Positions 55,493 to 64,000 of a stretch of DNA of 64,000 bases are shown piece after piece. Made by a program: the position numbers and the translations under genes. Origin of the DNA: Hippasteria phrygiana (lineage: Eukaryota; Echinodermata; Asteroidea; Valvatida; Goniasteridae); NCBI GenBank assembly GCA_037893225.1, contig JAZGUH010000113.1, positions 2,046,001-2,110,000 of the forward strand. The letters run 5' to 3'. Positions within the stretch are counted from its first letter, which is position 1; every line of letters starts with the position of its first letter. Under the pieces are notes generated by a model, which was not told where the DNA came from, did not search any database, and saw only the letters and a list, made by a program, of their open reading frames with translations.

Positions 55493-56175
55493 AAATTGCC
55501 TTGCGCGTAAAAGGTAAACTTCAATCACGCAGCGAAAACATTCTACTTGACGGCATGTATCCCCGACGCAAAAAAAATCCATATTTTTAAAGAAATGTAT
55601 TGAAAAATCTTTAAAATTGTTTTTCATTCGATTTAACGTACAATAATCATGGGCTGTTGTATTGAGTGATGACGAAGCACTGCAGTTTTTTGTGTACTTG
55701 AATAATAATGTACATCTTTGTATACTTTCTTCAAAACGTACTTTTTTCTATCAGAAAAGATCGAAATTGCGGAAATAAATGATGCCGTCATGCCCTGTTG
55801 TTTCAATGAAAATCACGGAAACTTGAAATAAATCAGAAATCCACATGTACATGTATATGTATAGGCCCTACATGTAGGACCTACTTTACAAATCTAAGCC
55901 CCGCTAGAATTGTATCGTCATGACTTTAAAAAAGCCTTTGAATTGCTGTTTATGTAGGCCTACATGTATAGTCTGACCAAAGCCACCAAAAGATGAGTCA
56001 TCAGTCCACCATTGTGGCCCAGGAGCCCTTTGTGGAGACTCTAGCCTTTTATGACACCTCTCCGTCTGGTATAATCCGTCCTTCCTGGCCGGCCAGCCGG
56101 CCGGCCTGTGTTCTTTGTTATCGTTAATCCCAGATCAATAAAGAGCACAAACGGTTGAAAATTGCCTATGCTCAC

Positions 56176-56265
56176 TGGAACGCATCGGCACGCATCGGCA
56201 CGCATCAGCACGCATCAGCACGCATCGGCACGCATCGGCACGCACTGGCACGCAATGGCACGCAG
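56176..56265. repeat. 10-bp minisatellite GGCACGCATC
   Basis: About nine near-perfect units. Followed by GCGTGC-rich sequence to 56335. Confidence 0.85.
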
Positions 56266-56937
56266 GGGGCCCGTGCCTTTGCGTGCAATTGCGTGCGGAC
56301 CCGTCCGCACGCGTGCGCACGCGTGCGCACGCAAATTGGCATTAATCCATGGTCCCTTATAACAGAAATTGTGTGTATGGTTCTGAGAAGGTGCGGGTCC
56401 TTATGGGGGCTGCATAAGCAAAGTCGCCAGACTAGAGTATAGCATCAGCTCACACACAACTCACCGCGCAGGTTCCAATAAAAGCCGACTGCAAACAAAG
56501 GAAAGTATGACTCATAACTAGCTTTTCAGCAAGAACAAGCCTACAACCCCAATTCTAAATGTGTCTCACAAAGATGTCAACACTTTAAAATATGTTTATC
56601 GTAGTGTTACTCCTGAATCATGAGCAAAAAGCACAGCAAGTAACACTAGCCTTAGACAATTAAACAAATACGTACAGACTCTACGTAAAACATTGTCGTA
56701 TAATACAGTGACGTCATATGTTTCTACACGTATACGTCAATACTCGCGCGATACGGCACGCAGTTGACCTCGGCCTTTTCTGAATCGAGTCAAAGTGGCT
56801 CAGAAAGAAAAGGCTCAAAAACCTTTTTTTTGATTTTTCAGAATCATGAAACTTGTTACATTAGTTTTGGGGAGGCATAAACTATCAGATAAGTCAAAAA
56901 AGTCACACAAAAATTTGCCGTTTTAGTTCCTCTTTAA

Positions 56938-58104
56938 GCAACATGGGAAGAGGTGAAGTGTATAGGACAGGGGTGAGATTGGCCAAAAATGAAAATTCCA
57001 CGAAATCCACAAAAAAATCCACGAAGACCCATAGTTTTTACATGTATTTGCCTAAAGGCACCCCCTATCTATATCCACTTTTACAGGGTAAACAAACCTT
57101 TAGGACAACACCTCAGGAATTCCAGATTGCAAAAGAGATTCTTTAAAAATTCTGAAATCCCGAAAAAAAATCCTGAAATCAGGAAAAATCCTGACAAATC
57201 TCACCTCTGACTAAGGAATTCACAATCATTAGACTGTTTGGAATCCGCAGGTGCGCAAGTTAATGTCTAAAATAGATTTACACTAATGTGAAAACTTTGT
57301 TGCCAGTCTGTAGTCAAATGAATTTTTTTTTTTAATGGAAAACATACCATTGCAAGTCAGTATCAGCGTCATGATAGAACTTGGCGTTCCATACATAGTA
57401 TAGACGTTACCTTGGAACCGGGGTCGCTGTTTGAACTATGCGCACAAAAGATGCCGAGCAAACAAAGGCATTTGTTAACAATGATCGGAGTCCTGGTATC
57501 TTTGACAACTGATAGGTCTATTTTTAACTGGTGAATAATATTAACTAGACCATAGTACTGCCTACACCAGGTGACGAAGTGGTTCTGTAATAAAAAATAA
57601 CACAGCTACACAAGTTGCAGTGACTTCGAGCTCATCGCTGGGGCCAGTGCGTCGAGTATGATTTAGGCCTCATGACAGTATTTTCAGTTTGTAGTAAGTG
57701 AACATTGTGAAATTGTTGGTACCGTCACTTGGTTGTCGCCGGGTTGCGCCTGTACGCCAAGCGGCGAACGCACAATTGCAGTCCGAACATGTGCCCCATC
57801 CTCCTAAGTTCATTTCCGGGGACTTCAAAATGATTATATGAAGTTCTTTTGGGACAACTAGACGAGAAATCTACAGAGGTAAGGAGTCAGTCTTTTAGTT
57901 GAATGTTTGGCAGTATCATAGTTTTATGTATCGATTAATTGATTAATGTACTTGGTTTCATAAAAAACACTATGTATCCCACATAAAGATACAGCAACAA
58001 AATATTGCCACACCTCATGCATGCAGGTGTAGAGACCATGCTGATACATGTAGTTGTTTCGGGCAAGTTTAGGTGTGGTAGACGTCAGGTGACGTCCTCG
58101 CATG
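56938..58104. other. Non-coding stretch
   Basis: No gene is supported. 57000-57200 looks like a dispersed repeat (AATCCTGAAATC phrases). Confidence 0.5.
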
Positions 58105-58106
58105 TA

Positions 58107-58502
58107 CAGTGGTGTGCAAATATTCAACACTTGGCATGTTGTTTGTGATGAAATGGCAATCAATATATCAATGTACATTCAAATGAAACCCTCTGGAATG
58201 AACTTCAGAAGACTCGGAACAGCATTAGTGTAGAAAAACTCTCAGGAAATACTTATACTATGCCCGAAAGATGTGCCGCAGTGATTGCTGCCAAGGGTGG
58301 ACACTGGACACACCATATATTTGAGTAAAGTTTGATAAAAATAATGGTAGGACTGGCAGATACTAATGTAAGCTACATGTATGCTCACAACAATTACCTT
58401 TTCTATTTAATTCAGGTGAAAAATGTAAACCAGGCATTATAAGGCATTATATATCAATTTCTTCAGATATGTCAAGCGTTCGAATAATTTTGCACACCAC
58501 TG
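58107..58502. mobile_element. Tc1/mariner-like MITE
   Basis: CAGTGGTGTGCAAA at the left and TTTTGCACACCACTG at the right form inverted termini typical of Tc1/mariner derivatives. TA precedes the left end; the right flank is CA, so one target copy has mutated. It is non-coding. Confidence 0.7.
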
Positions 58503-58611
58503 CAGGCCTACCTCTAGAGTAGCGAAGTCAGTTGACACGACAACTGGCTCGTAAACAAATGGAGATTTGGACTGTTCCTTTGTTAACAGCCAGTCATGCA
58601 AACACATTGAC

Positions 58612-58790
58612 CCCCCCCCCCCCCCCCTTGTCCCTATAACCTATACACTTTCCAGACTATTGTTACCTAACACATCCCCCTTGAGATCTGAAAAGAATTC
58701 CTGAGATTCCGGGAACACAATGTGACTAACACAAAAGAGGGGGGGGGGGGGGGGTTTCCTTCTGCCCCATATCGTGCATCATAATTATAA
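58612..58790. repeat. Gypsy-derived fragment inserted in a repeat
   Basis: Same block as 24255-24425, with C and G tracts at 58611-58627 and 58740-58754. The flanks match 54838-54990, where no insert is present. Confidence 0.7.
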
Positions 58791-59107
58791 AGTATTCTGG
58801 CTCTAAACATTGCATTGACGTCAACGCTTCGGTACTCTATTCGTCAGGCAGCCGCTCTCAATGTTGTCCCATGCACATGAAGTGCATTGTACATGATTAA
58901 TATCTTGGCGTGTGTGATTTTTGGGCGTATATACGTGCTGGTATATACATTGGATGCGGGTACTTTTACAGTGCAGGATAATTGGTGAAAACTTGAACCC
59001 TGATTCTCCGCTAATGTGTTCAAAAGTACAGTTTTTGTGTCGCTTCTGCATTTCAGAAGTATGAAGTAGTAGTAGGGAAAGGCCGATTCCAGCTCACTTT
59101 CAAAATT

Positions 59108-59350
59108 GCTGTATATACCCACACCAAATTTCTGTAAAAATTTGAAGAAAAAAAACCCTAAAATCTCAAAACCTCAAATTTCTATCTCTCTCCCTCTCTC
59201 TCTATCGATTTCTCTCAAATTTCGCAGTATATACCCACACCAAATTTTTATAAAAATTTAAAAAAATTTGGAAAAACATAGCGTTCTAAGACTCTTCTGA
59301 TTTTTAACATTTCGCTGTATATACCCACAGCAAATTTTTGAAAAAATCGA
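59108..59350 (+). promoter_or_regulatory. Three TATA-containing direct repeats upstream of polB
   Basis: GC(T/A)GTATATACCCACA(C/G)C followed by AAATTT(C/T) occurs at 59108, 59224 and 59314, each followed by an A/T-rich stretch. The nearest lies 187 bp before the polymerase ATG. A further TATATATTTT is at 59431-59440. They could be promoter, origin or terminal-repeat elements of the viral unit. Confidence 0.5.
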
Positions 59351-59500
59351 TAAAATCGAACTATTTTTCCTACGGCCCCACCTGTATCATAATCACCTTA
59401 AAATTCTCAAAACCCCCAAACCTCTCTCTCTATATATTTTAGCTACCAAAAAAAATTAAATATTTTTTACAAAAAAATAGAATAAACATCTATTATAAAG

Positions 59501-62500
59501 ATGGAAAACAGAATGATACCAGCGATAGGCTACACACGTTGGCCAAAATACAGCTTGAAAAAATACATCGACAAATACGCCATTACGTTGGGCCCACCAA
59601 CCGGACGCGACGGCGTGCATATCAGACGAGACTTTCTATCGGCCATAAAAAAGAACGAAGCGCTTTATAAAAATTTACGATCTAAGTCTAAAGAATCGTT
59701 AGAACATTTAATCGCGGATAAGCATATTCCGCTGGGCGATCCTACCGGAAGAGGGGGTCGGCACATTAAAAAAGATTTAGAATCCGCCATACGACGATAC
59801 TATAAAAAACCCGACGAAGAACTAGTCCCCCTGATTTTTAACGAAACAGCTCCGAGACCATTCAGAAATTATTTGCGTAATTACGAGATGAACATCGACA
59901 GAATTCTCGTAGATCCTCTAGCATTTTTTAACGAAAACGAGCAAAAAATTGTAGACGAATTGAAAGGCGCACTAAACGAATTTAGAAGCTTTAAATTTCA
60001 ACTCGCATTAAAAGCAGCGTTGAGAAAATATAATCTTGCGAACGATACTTTTGTCGAAGACGCGAGCATGTTTTTTGGGTTTCAATCGACCGCATTAAAC
60101 GAAGACGAAATAGAAAACCAAGTACGAGAACAGATAGAGTTTATAATCGAAAAAATAGAAAAATTTCAAACAAACGGAAGCGGTTGGGTCGTTTACGATT
60201 TAAAGGCGCTCTACATCAACGTTTCTAGATATCAGCCGATAAGAGGCAGTTCCTACATTCCACTACCCCCTCACATAGCCCTTAAAAACGCAGTCGTAAA
60301 CGTTAAAAATAAAGACCAACGATGTATCAGATGGGCGTTGAGAGCCGCCCTATCAAAATTTAAGCCCTCGGTCAAAGAATCGATTAAAAACAACCCCAAC
60401 TATAGAATTAATTACTGCAGAACCACGATCTACGAAGAAGATGATGGATTAGATTTTAAGAACGTAGCGTTTCCAACCCCCATCACGGATATTGACAAGA
60501 TCGAAAAACAGAACGGTCTCGCCATTAACGTTTTTGGTTACGAAAACAGCAAAATTTTCCCGCTGAGAATAACAACTACTCAAAAACCGCTCACCAATCT
60601 ACTGCTGTTTTCTCAAGGAGATAATAATCATTATTGTTGGATAAAAAACCTCGACCGCTTGTTGTCTAAAGAAACTAAACACGGTCACCACATCTATTTT
60701 TGTGTGAGATGCCTACAACATTTTAGTAGGCAAGATATTTTAGACAGACACGAGATAGATTGTAGGGGCGTTAGCCAAACCCCGGCTTTAGCGGTATTAC
60801 CCGACTCGACCAACAACGTTCTAAAATTCAAAAACTTTAAAAATAAACAACCTGCGCCTTTTACTATATACGCCGACTTTGAAAGTATCTTAGTACCAGT
60901 AGAACCAATGGACGAAGACGCGCGCACTAAAAAGACTCACGAACACGAAGCTTGCGGTTACGCTTATATCATAATCGGGCCCGACGGTCAAGTCTTAGAC
61001 GAGCCTCAAATTTACAGAGGAGCGAACGCGACATCACATTTCTTAAATCGTTTACTAGCTGAAAAAGACAAAATCAACGAAATATTCTCAAATCCTAAAC
61101 CCATGATTTTTACGACCGAAGACGAGTTAGCTCATAACGACGCTAAAAATTGCTGGATTTGCGAGTACCCCCTTCAATACAAAACCAACACTTGCGAATG
61201 TACGCACCCGATAGATATAAAGTTAGATCATCTCGGTAACAAAACTAACGAAGAACTATTAGAAATAATCGCGGATAAACACATCGAGTTGGACGTCTTG
61301 GAGGAAAAAGGTCGGTATATTAAAGCGGACTATATATCCGCTATAGAAAGCAAGTTTTTAAAGGGGGACGAGCTCGAAGGGAAATATCCAACAAAATTCT
61401 GCTATAGATGCGTCAAAAAGATTTGCGCGTTTAGGAAAGTAAGAGACCATTGTCACATCACCGGCAAGTATAGAGGAGCCGCGCACATGTGCTGTAACTT
61501 AAAATTGCGAATCGTACCAAACAAAACGACAATACCGGTCATCTTTCACAACTTAGAAAATTACGACGCCCATTTGATTATGCAGAGTATTTCGGAAACC
61601 GACGGAAAACTAAAGTGTATAGCTAAAACGTCCGAAAAATATATTTCATTTTCGATAGGTCAACTCAGATTTTTAGATTCATTTAATTTCTTATCCACGT
61701 CGTTGGAACGATTGGTAGCCGCGTGTCCGATAGACGCGTTTAAGTACATCGATAAAGCGACCGCCGGCTATGTGACGAAGCCGTCGATAGACCCGGAGCC
61801 GAGGGATAAAGCGACGATAGACCCGAACGAAGACGGAGACGAAGTTAACGATTACAACGTAATCGGAAAACTGATAACCTACTTGGCAGAGTCTAACAGC
61901 CCCGTATCCGACGGTTACTTGGCAGAGTCTTCGAGCGAAGACGAAGACGACGAAGCGCCACCCAATAAACGAGATCTTTTAATTAAAAAGGGTGTATATC
62001 CCTACGAGTACATGAAAAGCTTTGAACGATTTAGCGAAACTGAACTACCGCCTAAACACCATTTTTACAGCGGTCTAACGGATAAACACATAAGCGACTC
62101 TGACTATGAACATGCTAAAAAAGTATGGCGGGCCTTCGACATCAAAAACTTGGGTGAATATCACGACCTCTACGTATTGACCGACGTACTATTACTATCC
62201 AGCGTATTCGAGAATTTTAGAAAAATCTGTATAGCAAATTACGGATTAGATCCGTGCCATTATTTTACATCACCCGGCCTAAGTTGGGACGCTTTATTAA
62301 AACACTCTAAAGCCAAATTAGAACTCTTGACCGATATAGATCAGCATCTATTTGTAGAGAAAGGAACCAGAGGGGGAATATCTAGCGTGGGCTCACTTCG
62401 CTACGCCGAGGCCAACAATAAGTACTTGAAAGATTACGATCCGAGCAAACCCAACTCGTATATTTCGTATCTAGACGCCAACAACCTCTACGGATGGGCC

Positions 62501-63754
62501 ATGAGTCAACCATTACCGATCTCAGACTTTAGGTGGATCGACGAAAAGAAATTAGGTTTGTTTACCGCCGAATATATATCGTCTCTAGCCGACGACTCTC
62601 TTTGGGGCTATATTCTCGAAGTGGATTTAGACTATCCCGTCGAACTGCACGACTTACACAACGGTTATCCTTTAGCGCCCGTAAACCGAGTCATACCTTT
62701 AGAATCGATGAGTCCTTATCAGCTAGACTCGATGGAAAAAACAGACTCTAAACCGTCTAACGAAACTAAGTTGGTAGCGACGGGTGGACCGAGAAAGAAT
62801 TACGTACTTCATTATAGAAATCTAAAATTTTACCTCGCTCACGGTTTAGAACTAAATAAAGTACGTAGGGTTTTAAAGTTTACTCAAAAACCTTGGATGA
62901 AATCGTACATCGATAAAAATACCCAACTCAGAAAAGAAGCTAAATCCGATTTTGAAAAAGACTTTTTTAAATTGATGAACAACTCGGTATTTGGCAAAAC
63001 TATGGAAGACGTTAGAAAGCGAATGGATACTCACTTGTGTAGAGCCCACGAAGAAGATAGAATTAACCGTCTGGTGGCTAAGCCCAATTACAACGGTAGG
63101 ACAATTTTTGAACGCTGTAATCTATTAATGATAAACATGTATAAAACCCGAGTTGTTTTAAACAAACCCGTCTATTGCGGTATGAGTATTTTAGACTTAT
63201 CGAAGCTTTTAATGTACGAATTTTATTACGATAAACTAAAAAAGACGTACGAAGACAAAGTCGATTTGATTTATACCGATACGGACTCGTTGCTATTACG
63301 TATCGAAACTGAAGACTTGTATCTCGATATGGAAAAAGATAAAGACTCGTACGATTTTAGCAACTACGAGAAAGGCCACTTTTTATACGACGATTCAAAC
63401 AAGAAAATAATAGGCAAGTTCAAGGACGAATGTGGCGGAAAACCCATCAAAGAAGTGGTTTGCATCAGATCAAAAATGTACTCTATTTTCATGGACGATA
63501 AGAAGAACATTAAGAAATCAAAAGGAGTCAAAAAGTACGTCGTTTCCAACGCGATAACTCATCAAGATTATAAAGACTGCCTGTTTAACTCTAGAGTTTA
63601 TCGACACGATATGAACACGTTGAGGAGCGACAAACATATCGTGAACTCTTTAACTCAAAATAAGGTATCACTCAATCCTAGAGACGACAAACGGTATATC
63701 TTAGACGATGGAATTCATACTCTGATGCACGATCATTATCGAACAAACGTTTAA
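59501..63754 (+). CDS. polB: Protein-primed family B DNA polymerase, Polinton/adintovirus-like
   Basis: This 1417-residue single-exon enzyme would copy a linear virus-like genome from a protein primer. Order: two SAP-like motifs (residues about 17-49 and 64-97), a C-x2-C-x12-H-x4-C finger (about 401-421), exonuclease I (YADFES, Asp459 and Glu461), then an endonuclease-VII-like insertion. The insertion has CWIC at 551, a third SAP-like motif at 584-616, and CYRC at 634 with DHCHITGKYRGAAH. Next come exo II (FHNLENYDAH, about 683), an acidic insert (about 756-822) and exo III (YHDLYVLTD, about 887). Polymerase motif A is DANNLYGWAM (Asp992), motif B KLMNNSVFGK (about 1155), and motif C YTDTDS (1258-1263). 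All catalytic residues are present and no stop interrupts the frame. The ATG at 59501 follows a purine-rich leader (ATAAAGATGG). Polinton/Maverick transposons, adintoviruses and related animal virus-like elements share this pol type; which group is undecided. Confidence 0.92.
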   Translation: MENRMIPAIGYTRWPKYSLKKYIDKYAITLGPPTGRDGVHIRRDFLSAIKKNEALYKNLRSKSKESLEHLIADKHIPLGDPTGRGGRHIKKDLESAIRRYYKKPDEELVPLIFNETAPRPFRNYLRNYEMNIDRILVDPLAFFNENEQKIVDELKGALNEFRSFKFQLALKAALRKYNLANDTFVEDASMFFGFQSTALNEDEIENQVREQIEFIIEKIEKFQTNGSGWVVYDLKALYINVSRYQPIRGSSYIPLPPHIALKNAVVNVKNKDQRCIRWALRAALSKFKPSVKESIKNNPNYRINYCRTTIYEEDDGLDFKNVAFPTPITDIDKIEKQNGLAINVFGYENSKIFPLRITTTQKPLTNLLLFSQGDNNHYCWIKNLDRLLSKETKHGHHIYFCVRCLQHFSRQDILDRHEIDCRGVSQTPALAVLPDSTNNVLKFKNFKNKQPAPFTIYADFESILVPVEPMDEDARTKKTHEHEACGYAYIIIGPDGQVLDEPQIYRGANATSHFLNRLLAEKDKINEIFSNPKPMIFTTEDELAHNDAKNCWICEYPLQYKTNTCECTHPIDIKLDHLGNKTNEELLEIIADKHIELDVLEEKGRYIKADYISAIESKFLKGDELEGKYPTKFCYRCVKKICAFRKVRDHCHITGKYRGAAHMCCNLKLRIVPNKTTIPVIFHNLENYDAHLIMQSISETDGKLKCIAKTSEKYISFSIGQLRFLDSFNFLSTSLERLVAACPIDAFKYIDKATAGYVTKPSIDPEPRDKATIDPNEDGDEVNDYNVIGKLITYLAESNSPVSDGYLAESSSEDEDDEAPPNKRDLLIKKGVYPYEYMKSFERFSETELPPKHHFYSGLTDKHISDSDYEHAKKVWRAFDIKNLGEYHDLYVLTDVLLLSSVFENFRKICIANYGLDPCHYFTSPGLSWDALLKHSKAKLELLTDIDQHLFVEKGTRGGISSVGSLRYAEANNKYLKDYDPSKPNSYISYLDANNLYGWAMSQPLPISDFRWIDEKKLGLFTAEYISSLADDSLWGYILEVDLDYPVELHDLHNGYPLAPVNRVIPLESMSPYQLDSMEKTDSKPSNETKLVATGGPRKNYVLHYRNLKFYLAHGLELNKVRRVLKFTQKPWMKSYIDKNTQLRKEAKSDFEKDFFKLMNNSVFGKTMEDVRKRMDTHLCRAHEEDRINRLVAKPNYNGRTIFERCNLLMINMYKTRVVLNKPVYCGMSILDLSKLLMYEFYYDKLKKTYEDKVDLIYTDTDSLLLRIETEDLYLDMEKDKDSYDFSNYEKGHFLYDDSNKKIIGKFKDECGGKPIKEVVCIRSKMYSIFMDDKKNIKKSKGVKKYVVSNAITHQDYKDCLFNSRVYRHDMNTLRSDKHIVNSLTQNKVSLNPRDDKRYILDDGIHTLMHDHYRTNV

Positions 63755-63847
63755 AAAATCGTTATACAGGCTGCATAGCTACTCGCTTTCTAACGTCGTA
63801 TTGGAATACACCCCACGAACGTAGCTACGCGAGTACATCAGATTTCA

Positions 63848-63866
63848 AAAGGGGGAACCCCCCTTT
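63848..63866. terminator. GC-rich hairpin after polB
   Basis: AAAGGGGG, a short loop and CCCCCTTT lie 94 bp past the polymerase stop and 48 bp before the next ATG. It may mark a transcript end between two viral genes. A weaker inverted repeat (AGCTACTCGC / GCGAGTAC) lies at 63777-63836. Confidence 0.35.
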
Positions 63867-63898
63867 ATGATAAAAATGAGAAAAAAATAATAAAATAA

Positions 63899-63910
63899 TC
63901 ATATATATAA
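63899..63910 (+). promoter_or_regulatory. TATA-like box before the last reading frame
   Basis: TCATATATATAA ends just before the ATG at 63914, after an A-rich stretch. Confidence 0.3.
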
Positions 63911-63913
63911 ATC

Positions 63914-64000
63914 ATGTGCAAGTGGTTAAACATCGGAAAGTCAACTACGTGCGAAAAAGATGGAGACCCGTGGTGCGTCGATCATTTCGTCATACGAGAT
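63914..64000 (+). CDS. Unknown reading frame, start only (runs off window)
   Basis: Twenty-nine codons from an ATG preceded by a TATA-like run and the hairpin. The start, MCKWLNIGKSTTCEKDGDPW, has Cys and Trp residues but matches nothing I recognise. Base use resembles polB, it lies on the same strand and 160 bp downstream, so it is probably the next gene of the same virus-like unit. Confidence 0.45.
   Translation, partial: MCKWLNIGKSTTCEKDGDPWCVDHFVIRD

Larger units (their letters stand above)
52049..56937 (+). mobile_element. TTAA-flanked Kolobok-like element, 4.9 kb
   Basis: TTAA at 52049-52052 and 56934-56937 border inverted termini AGAGGAACTAAAACGGCAA, with weaker similarity continuing to about 50 bp. 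TTAA duplication, an AG terminus and an internal THAP-domain frame point to Kolobok. Most of the interior is tandem and simple repeats, so the transposase core seems lost. The termini differ from those of the element at 13643. Confidence 0.75.

Noticed and set aside
62533..62751. Arg/Ser-rich frame inside polB
   Set aside because: Alternative frame of the polymerase gene.

Overview
This is a 64-kb stretch of animal nuclear DNA, most likely from a marine invertebrate. Genes have spliceosomal introns (GT...AG), the transposons are of metazoan type, and ACATGTA and TAGGCCTA motifs are frequent. A deuterostome such as an echinoderm or hemichordate is my guess; the sequence does not settle it. No ordinary single-copy host gene can be named with confidence. 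The window is a repeat-dense region with transposons in every state from intact to relic.

Layout. 0-7 kb: a full-length Tx1/L1-type LINE on the minus strand (intact ORF2, ORF1 split by a frameshift), joined head-to-tail to the 5' end of a second copy across a (GAA)n tract. 7-9 kb: a 15-bp minisatellite and a foldback element. 9-13 kb: a 5'-truncated, broken plus-strand copy of the same LINE. 13.6-14.6 kb: a TTAA-flanked Kolobok-like element with a decayed THAP domain. 14.7-23.1 kb: a composite bounded by long inverted arms, enclosing a 62-bp tandem array and a broken Pro/Gln-rich gene. 23-25 kb: retrotransposon fragments (LINE RT, CCHC knuckle, Gypsy integrase). 27-31 kb: a multi-exon tyrosine-recombinase-like gene with a C2H2 finger, a duplicated exon pair and a Myb-like tail; its main exon is broken and its 3' exons are open. 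31-33.5 kb: a large palindrome of two alternating short repeats. 34.2-37.7 kb: a complete piggyBac element with TTAA duplications and an intact two-exon transposase. 40-45 kb: a local duplication, one copy interrupted by a TA-flanked inverted-repeat element, with a second member of that family beside it. 45.7-47 kb: an L2/CR1-like LINE relic. 52-57 kb: a 4.9-kb TTAA-flanked Kolobok-like element with a THAP reading frame and a tandem array rich in GCCGCCATCTTG motifs. 58-64 kb: small relics, then an intact 1417-residue protein-primed type B DNA polymerase of the Polinton/adintovirus-like kind and the start of a further reading frame that leaves the window.

How the parts work together. The LINE ORFs, the piggyBac transposase and the viral-type polymerase are self-contained replication or transposition functions. 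The many TIR and foldback elements have no coding capacity and would depend on enzymes in trans. The best candidate for an undescribed system is the right edge: the polymerase carries three copies of a SAP-like motif (one inside an endonuclease-VII-like insertion) and is preceded by three copies of a TATA-containing repeat.
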